From: Helicobacter pylori_CU
Lineage (GTDB): Bacteria; Campylobacterota; Campylobacteria; Campylobacterales; Helicobacteraceae
DNA: 64,000 bases
Direction of reading: 5' to 3'
Assembly: GCF_000259235.1 (NCBI RefSeq)
Contig: NC_017733.1
Location: forward strand, 124,001-188,000
Shown: positions 1 through 7,674 of the stretch, piece after piece
How positions within the stretch are numbered: position 1 is the first letter of the stretch
Layout: each line of letters starts with the position of its first letter
Position numbers and translations under genes: made by a program
The notes under the pieces: generated by a model
The model's database searches: none
The model's input: the letters and a program-made list of their open reading frames with translations, nothing else
What the model was told of the DNA's origin: nothing

Positions 1-341
1 TTGTATTGCTGGCTTAAAATCTCATAAGCTTGAAAAATCTCATCTCTCAAATCGCTAGGAAAGGGCGTGCCAAAAATAAGCTCTCTGATTTGTTTGGAGC
101 GGATTTTTAATACATCAATTTCGGTGGCATCAACATTTTCTAAAAGCTCTATGATTTTTTGCTTAGCCCCCCCTTGCTCTAAAAGATACCAATACGCTTC
201 GCTGGTGATCGCAAAGCCATCAGGCACTTTAATCCCAATTGGCACTAATTCTTGAAACATCTCGCCAATGCTAGCGTTCTTGCCCCCAACCAGATTCACG
301 TTCTTATTGTTCAACTCTTTGAAAAACTTGATATATCGCAC
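1..341 (-). CDS. ppsA: Phosphoenolpyruvate synthase, N-terminal part (runs off left edge)
   Basis: Only the first ~113 codons lie in the window. The frame opens with GTG at 341-339, preceded by an AAGGGAG ribosome site, and begins VRYIKFFKELNNKNV followed by LVGGKNASIGEM, the typical start of the PEP-synthase/pyruvate phosphate dikinase ATP-grasp domain. The enzyme converts pyruvate, ATP and water to PEP, AMP and phosphate and supplies gluconeogenesis, which fits the nearby lactate and serine catabolism genes. A run of seven C (seven G in the sense strand) lies at about 167-173 and encodes Gly-Gly. The short plus-strand ORF across this region is a shadow. Confidence 0.93.
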   Translation of the reverse strand, partial: MRYIKFFKELNNKNVNLVGGKNASIGEMFQELVPIGIKVPDGFAITSEAYWYLLEQGGAKQKIIELLENVDATEIDVLKIRSKQIRELIFGTPFPSDLRDEIFQAYEILSQQY

Positions 342-481
342 AAAACTCCCTTAAAATGATCATTAAGTCTCTTAAAACATAAAATATAATAATGATAGCA
401 TGATAGAGCTTTAGTTTGAGCTAGTTTGTATTCTAAGCTTTTTAATAAGGGGTGTATTCTTTTTGGTTTATGATTTTATTG

Positions 482-487
482 TATAAT
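482..487 (+). promoter_or_regulatory. -10 box TATAAT for the small lipoprotein gene
   Basis: A perfect TATAAT hexamer lies about 40 bases upstream of the lipoprotein start in an AT-rich stretch. It is the only strong -10 between ppsA and thrS, so it may also drive the thrS operon. Confidence 0.6.
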
Positions 488-528
488 GGGCGATTAGTTA
501 GGTATTTTTGAATATAGGAAGGGTGGTT

Positions 529-660
529 TTGTATAGGCGGTTGTTATTGAATTTGTTTTGTATGGTATTTTTACAAGCGTGTTTAAAGCCTATGAGCGAC
601 CCTAAAGCTGAGAAAGTGGATTCGCAAGTGCAATGCGGGTTTGGATCAAAAGATTGCTGA
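529..660 (+). CDS. Small predicted lipoprotein (43 aa)
   Basis: The frame is too short for many gene callers. TTG at 529 follows AGGAAGG at 516-522 with good spacing; GTG at 523 is too close to that site. The product starts MYRRLLLNLFCMVFLQAC, a short basic N-terminus, a hydrophobic core and an FLQAC lipobox, then about 25 polar residues with two further cysteines and ends GSKDC. It should be lipidated at the lipobox Cys and held in the envelope. No function is recognisable. It sits 39 bases upstream of thrS on the same strand and corresponds in position to HP0122 of strain 26695 (from memory). Confidence 0.65.
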   Translation: MYRRLLLNLFCMVFLQACLKPMSDPKAEKVDSQVQCGFGSKDC

Positions 661-699
661 ATTTTAAGGTTTAAAGAAAGGAAACATAAGTTTTAAAGA

Positions 700-2538
700 A
701 TGAGTGCGGAACTGATTGCCGTTTATAAAGACGAGCAAATAATAGATTTAGAGAGCGCGAAAGTCTTAGGGCTAAGCGATGGGATCAAAGCGTTAAAAGG
801 GAGCGAGCCGATATATTTTGATGATTCGCCTTTGGCTTTAGAAGTGATCAGGCATTCATGCGCGCATTTGCTCGCGCAAAGCTTGAAAGCCCTTTATCCG
901 GACGCGAAATTTTTTGTAGGCCCTGTGGTAGAAGAGGGGTTTTATTACGATTTTAAGACTTCTTCAAAAATCAGCGAAGAGGATTTGCCTAAAATTGAAG
1001 CGAAAATGAAAGAGTTTGCGAAGTTGAAACTCGCTATCACTAAAGAGGTTTTAACCAGAGAGCAAGCTTTGGAGCGTTTTAAGGGCGATGAATTAAAGCA
1101 TGCGGTGATGAGTAAAATCAGTGGCGATATATTTGGCGTGTACCAACAAGGCGAGTTTGAAGATTTGTGTAAGGGACCGCACCTCCCAAACACCCGTTTT
1201 TTAAACCATTTCAAGCTCACTAAACTGGCTGGGGCTTATTTGGGCGGCGATGAAAACAATGAAATGCTCATTAGAATCTATGGCATCGCTTTTGCCACCA
1301 AAGAGGGTTTAAAAGACTATCTTTTCCAAATAGAAGAAGCGAAAAAACGAGATCACAGAAAGCTAGGTGTGGAGCTAGGGCTTTTTAGTTTTGATGATGA
1401 GATAGGGGCGGGCTTACCTTTATGGCTGCCTAAAGGGGCAAGGCTTAGGAAGCGTATTGAAGATTTATTGAGTAAAGCGTTACTTTTAAGAGGCTATGAG
1501 CCGGTTAAAGGCCCTGAGATTTTAAAGAGCGATGTGTGGAAAATCAGTGGGCATTATGACAATTATAAAGAAAACATGTATTTCACCACGATTGATGAGC
1601 AAGAATACGGCATAAAGCCCATGAATTGCGTGGGGCATATTAAAGTCTATCAAAGCGCTTTACACAGCTATAGAGATTTGCCTTTAAGGTTTTATGAATA
1701 CGGCGTGGTGCATCGGCATGAAAAAAGCGGCGTGTTGCATGGGCTTTTAAGGGTTAGGGAATTTACCCAAGACGATGCGCATATTTTTTGCTCTTTTGAA
1801 CAGATCCAAAGCGAAGTGAGCGCGATTTTAGATTTTACGCACAAAATCATGCAAGCGTTTGATTTTAGCTATGAAATGGAATTATCCACTAGACCGGCTA
1901 AATCCATAGGCGATGATGAAGTTTGGGAAAAGGCCACTAGTGCTTTAAAAGAAGCCCTAAAAGAGCATCGCATTGATTATAAGATTGATGAGGGGGGAGG
2001 GGCTTTCTATGGACCTAAGATTGACATTAAAATCACCGACGCTTTGAAGCGTAAGTGGCAGTGTGGCACGATCCAGGTGGATATGAATTTGCCTGAACGC
2101 TTCAAGCTCGCTTTTACCAATGAACACAATCACGCTGAGCAGCCGGTGATGATCCACAGAGCGATTTTAGGCTCGTTTGAAAGGTTCATTGCGATTTTGA
2201 GCGAACATTTTGGGGGGAATTTCCCTTTCTTTGTCGCGCCCACTCAAATCGCTCTCATCCCTATTAATGAAGAGCATCATGTTTTTGCTTTGAAATTAAA
2301 AGAGGCACTAAAAAAGCGCGATATTTTTGTAGAAACGCTGGATAAAAACGATAGCTTGAATAAAAAGGTGCGATTAGCTGAAAAGCAAAAAATCCCTATG
2401 ATTTTAGTGTTAGGGAATGAGGAAGTGGAGACCGAAATTTTATCCATTAGAGACAGAGAAAAACAAGCTCAATATAAAATGCCCTTAAAGGAGTTTTTAA
2501 ACATGGTTGAATCTAAGATGCAAGAGGTTAGTTTTTGA
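700..2538 (+). CDS. thrS: Threonine--tRNA ligase
   Basis: Class II synthetase of 612 aa that charges tRNA-Thr in the cytoplasm. The N-terminal TGS region is very short (about 45 residues), so the editing-domain motif HSCAH appears at residues 52-56; SerRS-like editing residues CKGPHL follow. The catalytic core shows KPMNCVGH, the HRHEKSGVLHGLLRVR motif 2 and MIHRAILGSFERF motif 3, with zinc ligands from the MNC cysteine and downstream histidines. A C-terminal anticodon-binding domain follows. The ATG at 700 is the first in frame. The stop overlaps the infC start by 4 bases, so thrS, infC, rpmI and rplT form one translation operon. Confidence 0.97.
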   Translation: MSAELIAVYKDEQIIDLESAKVLGLSDGIKALKGSEPIYFDDSPLALEVIRHSCAHLLAQSLKALYPDAKFFVGPVVEEGFYYDFKTSSKISEEDLPKIEAKMKEFAKLKLAITKEVLTREQALERFKGDELKHAVMSKISGDIFGVYQQGEFEDLCKGPHLPNTRFLNHFKLTKLAGAYLGGDENNEMLIRIYGIAFATKEGLKDYLFQIEEAKKRDHRKLGVELGLFSFDDEIGAGLPLWLPKGARLRKRIEDLLSKALLLRGYEPVKGPEILKSDVWKISGHYDNYKENMYFTTIDEQEYGIKPMNCVGHIKVYQSALHSYRDLPLRFYEYGVVHRHEKSGVLHGLLRVREFTQDDAHIFCSFEQIQSEVSAILDFTHKIMQAFDFSYEMELSTRPAKSIGDDEVWEKATSALKEALKEHRIDYKIDEGGGAFYGPKIDIKITDALKRKWQCGTIQVDMNLPERFKLAFTNEHNHAEQPVMIHRAILGSFERFIAILSEHFGGNFPFFVAPTQIALIPINEEHHVFALKLKEALKKRDIFVETLDKNDSLNKKVRLAEKQKIPMILVLGNEEVETEILSIRDREKQAQYKMPLKEFLNMVESKMQEVSF

Positions 2539-3146
2539 GTAGAAACGAAGTGTTGTTAAACGGAGACATTAATTTTAAAGAAGTGCGTTGCGTGGGCGAT
2601 GATGGCGAAGTGTATGGGATTATTTCCTCTAAAGAAGCGCTAAAAATCGCTCAAAATTTAGGTTTGGATTTGGTTTTGATTTCAGCGAGCGCGAAACCTC
2701 CCGTGTGTAAGGTGATGGATTATAATAAATTCCGCTACCAAAATGAAAAGAAAATCAAGGAAGCCAAGAAAAAGCAAAAGCAAATTGAAATCAAAGAGAT
2801 CAAGCTTTCCACTCAGATCGCGCAAAACGATATTAACTATAAAGTCAAGCATGCGAGAGAATTTATTGAATCCAACAAGCATGTCAAATTCAAAGTGGTT
2901 TTAAAGGGTAGGGAGAGTCAAAATTCAAAAGCCGGGCTTGATGTGCTTTTTAGGGTCCAAACGATGATGGAGGATTTAGCCAACCCTGAAAAAGAGCCAA
3001 AAACCGAGGGGCGTTTTGTTTCGTGGATGTTTGTGCCTAAAGCTAAAGAAGCCCCCAAAAACGAAAAGAAAACCAAAGAAAATAACCCGCCTTTTAATCG
3101 TATTAACCTTATGAAAGGAGAAAATCATGCCAAAAATGAAGACTAA
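2535..3146 (+). CDS. infC: Translation initiation factor IF-3
   Basis: 203 aa. IF-3 binds the 30S subunit and checks start-codon pairing. The N-terminal half ([17 protein letters not shown], then [13 protein letters not shown]) and the lysine-rich linker leading to the C-terminal domain match the family. Translation starts at TTG 2535, inside TTTTGA at the end of thrS, and such a non-canonical start is usual for infC because IF-3 discriminates against its own start codon. The C-terminus carries about 30 extra residues rich in Lys, Glu and Asn compared with E. coli IF-3, and the gene runs 20 bases into rpmI, pointing to translational coupling. Confidence 0.96.
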
Positions 3147-3321
3147 TCGCGGCGCGTCTAAGCGTTTCAAAGTTAAAAAAAACTTGATTAAGCGTGGCAG
3201 TGCTTTTAAAAGCCATATTTTGACTAAAAAAAGCCCTAAGCGCAAAGCCAATCTAAACGCGCCAAAACATGTGCATCACACTAACGCGCATTCTGTCATG
3301 TCGTTGCTTTGCAGGGCTTAA
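3127..3321 (+). CDS. rpmI: 50S ribosomal protein L35 (bL35)
   Basis: 64 aa, highly basic, beginning [18 protein letters not shown], the standard bL35 start. The ATG follows GAAAGGAGAAAATC, a strong ribosome site that lies inside the 3' end of infC. Length is normal for the family. It lies between infC and rplT as in most bacteria. Confidence 0.97.
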
Positions 3322-3415
3322 GAATGCTGATTAGAAAGTGGAGTTAATCCCCTTATTTAAGGGAAAGTCGTTTTAAAAACGCACCTAAAAATATTTTAAA
3401 AAGAAAGGTAAAGAA

Positions 3416-3766
3416 ATGAGAGTTAAAACAGGCGTTGTGCGCAGAAGACGCCATAAAAAAGTCTTAAAACTCGCTAGAGGGTTTTATAGTGGCAGAAGAA
3501 AGCATTTTAGAAAGGCTAAAGAACAGCTTGAAAGGAGCATGTATTACGCCTTTAGGGATCGCAAACAAAAGAAAAGAGAGTTCAGGAGTTTGTGGGTGGT
3601 AAGAATCAATGCGGCTTGCAGGATGCACAATACAAGTTATTCGCGCTTCATGCATGCTTTAAAAGTGGCTAACATTGAGTTAGATCGCAAGGTTTTAGCA
3701 GACATGGCGATGAATGACATGCAAGCTTTTAAGAGCGTGTTAGAGAGCGTGAAAGAGCATCTTTAA
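3416..3766 (+). CDS. rplT: 50S ribosomal protein L20 (bL20)
   Basis: 116 aa, basic RNA-binding protein needed early in 50S assembly. It starts MRVKTGVVRRRRHKKVLK and contains the RSLWVVRINAACR stretch typical of bL20. GAAAGG lies 5 bases before the ATG. In other bacteria L20 represses this operon by binding the leader or intercistronic RNA. The 94-base rpmI-rplT gap here holds two small inverted repeats (3350-3363 and about 3370-3383), which could serve such control, but that is inference. Confidence 0.97.
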   Translation: MRVKTGVVRRRRHKKVLKLARGFYSGRRKHFRKAKEQLERSMYYAFRDRKQKKREFRSLWVVRINAACRMHNTSYSRFMHALKVANIELDRKVLADMAMNDMQAFKSVLESVKEHL

Positions 3767-3816
3767 TCTCTGTTGGCTGTTAGGTTTTAGTTTTAGCCTA
3801 AAAAAGGTGAGAGGAT

Positions 3817-3844
3817 TTAGGAATTTTTACTAAAAAGTTCCTAA
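3817..3844 (+). terminator. Stem-loop downstream of rplT
   Basis: TTAGGAATTTTT pairs with AAAAGTTCCTAA around a loop of a few bases, followed by a T-rich stretch. A smaller TAGG/CCTA hairpin lies just upstream at about 3779-3800. This is the likely end of the thrS-rplT operon. Confidence 0.6.
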
Positions 3845-3913
3845 AATTGATTTTTGTTTCAATTTATTCTCATTCAATCGCTATATTTAATCAAAAAGAA
3901 AGCAATTTTATAG

Positions 3914-3919
3914 TAGAAT
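3914..3919 (+). promoter_or_regulatory. -10 box TAGAAT for horB
   Basis: TAGAAT lies 47 bases before the porin start, with an A/T-rich region upstream and the ribosome site GAAGGAAGG next to the ATG. Confidence 0.5.
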
Positions 3920-3965
3920 GTAGCATTTAGAACTCAAGTAGAGAAAATGTAGAAGGAAGGAATAC

Positions 3966-4826
3966 ATGAAGAAATCTGTTATAGTAGGTGCTATCTCTCT
4001 AGCAATGACAAGCTTATTGTCAGCAGAGACCCCTAAGCAAGAAAAAGCTATTAAGACTAGCCCTACCAAAAAAGGTGAAAGAAATGCTGCTTTTATAGGG
4101 ATTGATTACCAATTAGGTATGCTCAGCACTACCGCTCAAAATTGTTCCCATGGGAATTGTAATGGTAATCAAAGTGGGGCTTACGGCTCTAATACGCCTA
4201 ACATGCCTACAGCGTCAAACCCAACAGGAGGGCTTACTCATGGCGCTCTAGGGACTCGTGGGTATAAAGGCTTAAGCAACCAACAATACGCTATCAATGG
4301 TTTTGGGTTTGTTGTAGGGTATAAGCATTTTTTTAAGAAATCCCCGCAATTTGGAATGCGTTATTACGGATTCTTTGATTTTGCAAGCTCTTATTATAAG
4401 TATTACACTTATAATGATTATGGCATGAGAGACGCTCGCAAGGGTTCTCAAAGTTTCATGTTTGGCTATGGGGCTGGCACAGATGTGTTGTTTAACCCGG
4501 CTATTTTCAATCGTGAGAACTTGCATTTTGGGTTTTTCTTGGGCGTTGCGATCGGTGGCACTTCTTGGGGTCCAACAAACTATTATTTTAAGGACTTGGC
4601 TGATGAATACAGAGGGAGTTTCCACCCATCAAATTTCCAGGTCTTAGTTAATGGTGGGATTCGCTTAGGCACTAAACACCAAGGTTTTGAAATTGGCTTG
4701 AAAATCCAAACCATCCGCAACAATTACTATACCGCTAGTGCGGATAATGTGCCTGAAGGGACTACTTATAGATTCACCTTTCACCGCCCCTATGCCTTTT
4801 ATTGGCGTTACATTGTAAGCTTTTAA
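3966..4826 (+). CDS. horB: Hor-family outer membrane protein (HorB-like)
   Basis: 286 aa. A signal peptide (MKKSVIVGAISLAMTSLLSA) is followed by a variable Asn/Gly/Ser/Thr-rich region at residues ~60-100, which includes two closely spaced Cys (NCSHGNC). The C-terminal half consists of alternating aromatic strands (GFGFVVGYKHFF, GMRYYGFFDF, MFGYGAGTDVLF) and ends YWRYIVSF, an aromatic terminal residue as expected for insertion of an outer-membrane beta-barrel by the BAM complex. This matches the Hop/Hor porin superfamily of Helicobacter. Size and position agree with HorB (HP0127), reported to influence O-antigen and adhesion. The gene is transcribed alone. Confidence 0.88.
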   Translation: MKKSVIVGAISLAMTSLLSAETPKQEKAIKTSPTKKGERNAAFIGIDYQLGMLSTTAQNCSHGNCNGNQSGAYGSNTPNMPTASNPTGGLTHGALGTRGYKGLSNQQYAINGFGFVVGYKHFFKKSPQFGMRYYGFFDFASSYYKYYTYNDYGMRDARKGSQSFMFGYGAGTDVLFNPAIFNRENLHFGFFLGVAIGGTSWGPTNYYFKDLADEYRGSFHPSNFQVLVNGGIRLGTKHQGFEIGLKIQTIRNNYYTASADNVPEGTTYRFTFHRPYAFYWRYIVSF

Positions 4827-4850
4827 GGTGTTTTAGGGTTAATCTTATGG

Positions 4851-4890
4851 GGGGCATAGAAAAGGGCTTTTGCTCTTTATGGCCTTTTAT
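4851..4890 (+). terminator. Probable rho-independent terminator of horB
   Basis: CATAGAAAAGGGC can fold back on GCTCTTTATG across a T-rich loop, followed by CCTTTTATGACTTTC. It lies 25 bases after the horB stop. Confidence 0.55.
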
Positions 4891-4999
4891 GACTTTCTTT
4901 TCTTATGCTAAGGTCGTTATAAAGCGTTATCATAAACTCACTAAACAATAGCGTGGTGCTAGTCATCGCAAGCAGCCTATCTAATCAAAAAACAGCACA

Positions 5000-5165
5000 G
5001 ATTTTTGATTATAAAAAATGTTCAAAGGCATTTTTTAGAAGATTAAACAATGAAAGAGCTTGCGTCAAGCAACCGATATTCTCTTAAAAAAGCGATCTTC
5101 TTGGGTTAGGGGATTTAGGTTGTATGGGGGGAATTATTTCAAAATACCCCTATCCCCTTAGTTTT
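5000..5165 (+). repeat. Intergenic palindromic repeat, copy A
   Basis: Part of the 455-base gap between horB and the next gene. It carries the family's modules in order: an AAAGGCATTTTTTA box (~5025), a GAGCTTG/TCAAG segment, a TCTTGGGTTAGGGG block and the hairpin core at 5126-5150, where a G run and TATTT pair with AAATA and a C run. The same order recurs elsewhere in the window. No ORF or RNA gene is recognised in the rest of the gap. Confidence 0.6.
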
Positions 5166-5284
5166 GCATTAAAACAAAGTAACCAAAATCCCATTTTTTA
5201 AAAAAATTAAAGAGTGTTAATAAATAAGGTTTATCAATATTTGATGAGAATAAGGAATATAAGTTATTTTTAATGGAGTAGGTG

Positions 5285-5291
5285 GTAAAAT
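5285..5291 (+). promoter_or_regulatory. Extended -10 (TGGTAAAAT) of the small secreted protein gene
   Basis: TGGTAAAAT looks like an extended -10. Transcription would begin near 5298, downstream of the GTG at 5282, which argues that the true start is the ATG at 5331. Confidence 0.45.
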
Positions 5292-5330
5292 CCTTGCGAT
5301 TTCATTTTATTTTTGAATTGGGAGCATTTG

Positions 5331-5752
5331 ATGAAAAAATTGGCGTTTTCTTTATTATTTACAGGGACTTTTTTGGGCTTTTTTTGAATGCGAGTGATTT
5401 TAAGAGCATGAATGATAAGCAACTATTGGAGCAAGCAGGGAAAGTCGCTCCTAGCGAAGTTCCAGAGTTTCGCGCAGAAATCAATAAGCGATTAGCAGTG
5501 ATGAAAGAAGAAGAGCGTAAAAATTATAAAGCGGATTTTAAGAAAGCGATGGATAAGAATTTAGCTTCTTTAAGCCAAGAAGATCGCAACAAGCGTAAAA
5601 AAGAAATTCTTGAAGCGATTGCTAACAAAAAGAAAACAATGACCATGAAAGAATATCGTGAAGAGGGGTTGGATTTGCATGATTGCGCATGCGAAGGCCC
5701 TTTTCACGATCATGAGAAAAAAGGGAAAAAACCAAGCCATCATAAGCATTAG
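5331..5752 (+). pseudogene. Small secreted His/Cys-tailed protein, signal peptide out of frame
   Basis: The ATG at 5331, preceded by GGGAGCA, opens a clear signal peptide (MKKLAFSLLFTGTFLG), but this frame ends at TGA right after T7 (5389-5395). The body (LNASDFKSMNDKQLLEQAG and on to the His-rich tail) is in another frame, and one extra base in the T6-G3-C-T7 stretch would join them into a protein of about 140 aa. The mature part is charged and helical, with HDCACEGPFHDHEKK near the C-terminus and an ending KPSHHKH, suggesting metal binding. Either it is a pseudogene or slippage in the tract switches secretion on and off. The frame can be read from GTG 5282 without a signal peptide, but the probable promoter lies after that codon. 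It corresponds in position to HP0129. Confidence 0.65.
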
Positions 5753-5797
5753 CGCTTAGGGTGTGCTAACTTTTTTTGATTTTTGTAAAACCACGCC

Positions 5798-5833
5798 GTA
5801 AATCTCTAGCTTTTGGCTAGGGGGATTTAAGGC
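5798..5833 (+). terminator. Strong hairpin after the secreted protein gene
   Basis: TAAATCTCTAGC and GCTAGGGGGATTTA form a long stem around a TTTTG loop. No clear T-run follows, so it could be a terminator or a processing structure. Confidence 0.45.
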
Positions 5834-5843
5834 GTTTTCGCGT

Positions 5844-5849
5844 TATAAT
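5844..5849 (+). promoter_or_regulatory. -10-like TATAAT in the 5753-6111 gap
   Basis: GCGTTATAATTGTCATAGCG places a good -10 about 270 bases upstream of the next gene. The transcript would have a long leader with Leu/Ser-poor mini-frames, or could be a separate small RNA ending in the AT-rich stretch near 5965. Nothing else is recognised in this gap. Confidence 0.4.
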
Positions 5850-6111
5850 TGTCATAGCGTTTGGGCGTTGACTCTTAAAATAGAGGCTATCTATCTGGTG
5901 GGTGGGTCTTGCTACTCTTAAATCCTCTAGCTGTAAAGAGCATCTCAATTTTTTAGGGTTAAAGTTTTTGGAGTGTTTGTATTTTTTGGATATTTATGGT
6001 ATCATACCCAAATGATAAATACCCTTTGAAAGTCTGTATTTTAAGATGATCAAAATAGCTTGAATTCTAAGTGGTTTTTATAAATAGAAGAAGATTTTAA
6101 AAGAGGGCTTA

Positions 6112-6165
6112 ATGAAGAATAGCGTTTGTTTTTGTTGCGGTTATGGATATAGGAGTTTGGTGTGA
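6112..6165 (+). CDS. Cys-rich 17-aa leader mini-ORF
   Basis: ATG 6112 follows AGAGGGCTTA and encodes MKNSVCFCCGYGYRSLV. Its TGA (6163-6165) overlaps the GTG start of the next gene (6162) by four bases, a classic coupling arrangement. The CxCC motif and Tyr residues could make it a regulatory leader peptide. Translation is inferred from the layout only. Confidence 0.4.
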   Translation: MKNSVCFCCGYGYRSLV

Positions 6166-7019
6166 AGCGAATTTTATTTTTTTTAGCGGCTACAACTTTT
6201 TTGTTGAGAGCAGAAACGGCTTCTGCTACTATTAACACTACAGTTGATCCCAATGTTATGTTTTCTGAAAGCTCCACGGGGAATGTGAAAAAAGACCGCA
6301 AGAGGGTTTTAAAGAACATGGTTAATTTGGAAAAAGAGCGCGTGAAGAATTTTAACCAGTATTCTGAAACCAAGATGAGTAAGGGCGATTTATCCGCTTT
6401 TGGAGCTTTCTTTAAGGGGAGTTTGGAAGATTGCGTGGAGCAAAAGATTTGTTATTATGAGCATAGGAATGGCAAGGTTTCTTTTGTGGTGAATGACAGA
6501 GAAAAGTTTTATAAGCATGTGCTTAAAGACCTAGGGACAGAACTTTCACTCCCCTTGTTCAATTGGCTTTACAAGGGCTCAGATTTTGGGGCTTTGCATG
6601 AGCAGTTTGGGGATATGTATGATGGGTATATTAAATACTTGATCAGCATGGTTAGGGTGAGCCAAAAAGAAAAGGCTAGAAAAGTGGATGCAATCGTTCT
6701 TAAAAAAATGGAAGAACAAGCTGAGAAAGACACTAAAGCAGCGTTTCAAAAGAGGGGCAGTGGGGAGCTTCAAAACCATACTGATAGCCCTGAATTTATA
6801 AGCTCTTCTAAGACACAGAATTCTTCTAACCCGGATCTAGATTCTATGACTAACGCTAACACGCTCAAAGAAACAGCTTCAAAAGAGCCAGAGACTTCTT
6901 CAAAAAAGGAAAAAAAGCCCAAGAAAAAACGACGCCTTTCAAAGAAAGAAAAGCAACAACGGGCCTTGCAACAAGAGTTTGAAAAACAAATTAGCGACTC
7001 TAATAAGTCTGAAAAATAG
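6162..7019 (+). CDS. Secreted protein with basic low-complexity C-terminus
   Basis: 285 aa. GTG start at 6162, with AGGAG nine bases before. Residues 1-22 (MKRILFFLAATTFLLRAETASA) are a signal peptide. Residues ~45-170 form a helical globular region with CVEQKICYYEHRNGKV, which may hold a disulfide. From residue ~185 the sequence becomes Ser/Asn/Thr-rich, then strongly basic (KKEKKPKKKRRLSKKEKQQ), ending in a charged helix. I do not recognise a domain. Position matches HP0130, annotated hypothetical in Helicobacter. The basic tail could bind nucleic acid, LPS or peptidoglycan, but this is speculation. It may be translationally coupled to the mini-ORF upstream. Confidence 0.85.
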   Translation: MKRILFFLAATTFLLRAETASATINTTVDPNVMFSESSTGNVKKDRKRVLKNMVNLEKERVKNFNQYSETKMSKGDLSAFGAFFKGSLEDCVEQKICYYEHRNGKVSFVVNDREKFYKHVLKDLGTELSLPLFNWLYKGSDFGALHEQFGDMYDGYIKYLISMVRVSQKEKARKVDAIVLKKMEEQAEKDTKAAFQKRGSGELQNHTDSPEFISSSKTQNSSNPDLDSMTNANTLKETASKEPETSSKKEKKPKKKRRLSKKEKQQRALQQEFEKQISDSNKSEK

Positions 7020-7674
7020 TAAAATAGCCTAACTTACTTTTTGAGTGGGGGGGCTTTCTTTAAATAAGTCTCTTAAGTGCTTCTTTTCTAGGCTTTATAG
7101 CTCTCTATCGCTAAGCTCTGTGTCCTATTGATTAGGACTATCTCTTTTAAAAATCACTGCTTTTTTAAAGTTTTTAAACTTTTCAGCTCTTTTTATGCTT
7201 AATGATTAGCTCTTTTGTTACGCAAAAATCTTTGAAACATAATGACGGATAGAGCCATGATAAAATAACTTTAAGACATTCCAACGCATTTCATATAAAA
7301 GCATGTGAAAATTTTTGGTTTTATTTTAAGTGGGGTATTGGTAATCAAATTGATGCTTTTGAGTATTTTTCACATTTAAAAAAAGCTTGCTAAAAGCGAG
7401 TGGTAGTTCCTCATAACGCGCTCTTAGGGGGTTAGGGGGATTTAGTTTTGGGTTTGAAGAGGGCGTTAAAGCGCAAAATACCCCCTTATTTTCTTATGAG
7501 TTTAAACAAACTTAATGAGTTTTACTACAAAATGAAATCCAAAACGATGGAATAACGCTTTAAACCCTATTTTTTAATTTTCTAAGAATATTAAAGTTGG
7601 ATAAGATTTATTTGCATTTGATAAAAACAAAGCCTTTTTTAGGAAATAAAACCCATAAAGATTAGAGCTATCCC
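7020..7674. other. 655-base gene-free stretch between converging genes
   Basis: No coding frame is supported here. A G7 run lies at 7047-7053 just after the upstream stop. The middle (7100-7380) is AT-rich with no clear structure. The last part contains a copy of the palindromic repeat family, listed separately. Confidence 0.7.
7378..7500 (+). repeat. Intergenic palindromic repeat, copy B
   Basis: It contains AGCTTGCT...AGCG, CTCTTAGGGGGTTAGGGGGA and the hairpin core GGGCGTTAAAGCGCAAAATACCCCC at about 7461-7485. The GCGCAAAATA form is shared with copy E, so B and E look like one subgroup. Confidence 0.55.

Noticed and set aside
4462..4647. 61-codon plus-strand ORF inside horB
   Set aside because: Shadow frame of the porin gene without ribosome site.
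5282..5330. GTG start for the secreted protein gene
   Set aside because: A likely extended -10 overlaps it, so the mRNA would start after this codon, and the frame has no signal peptide.
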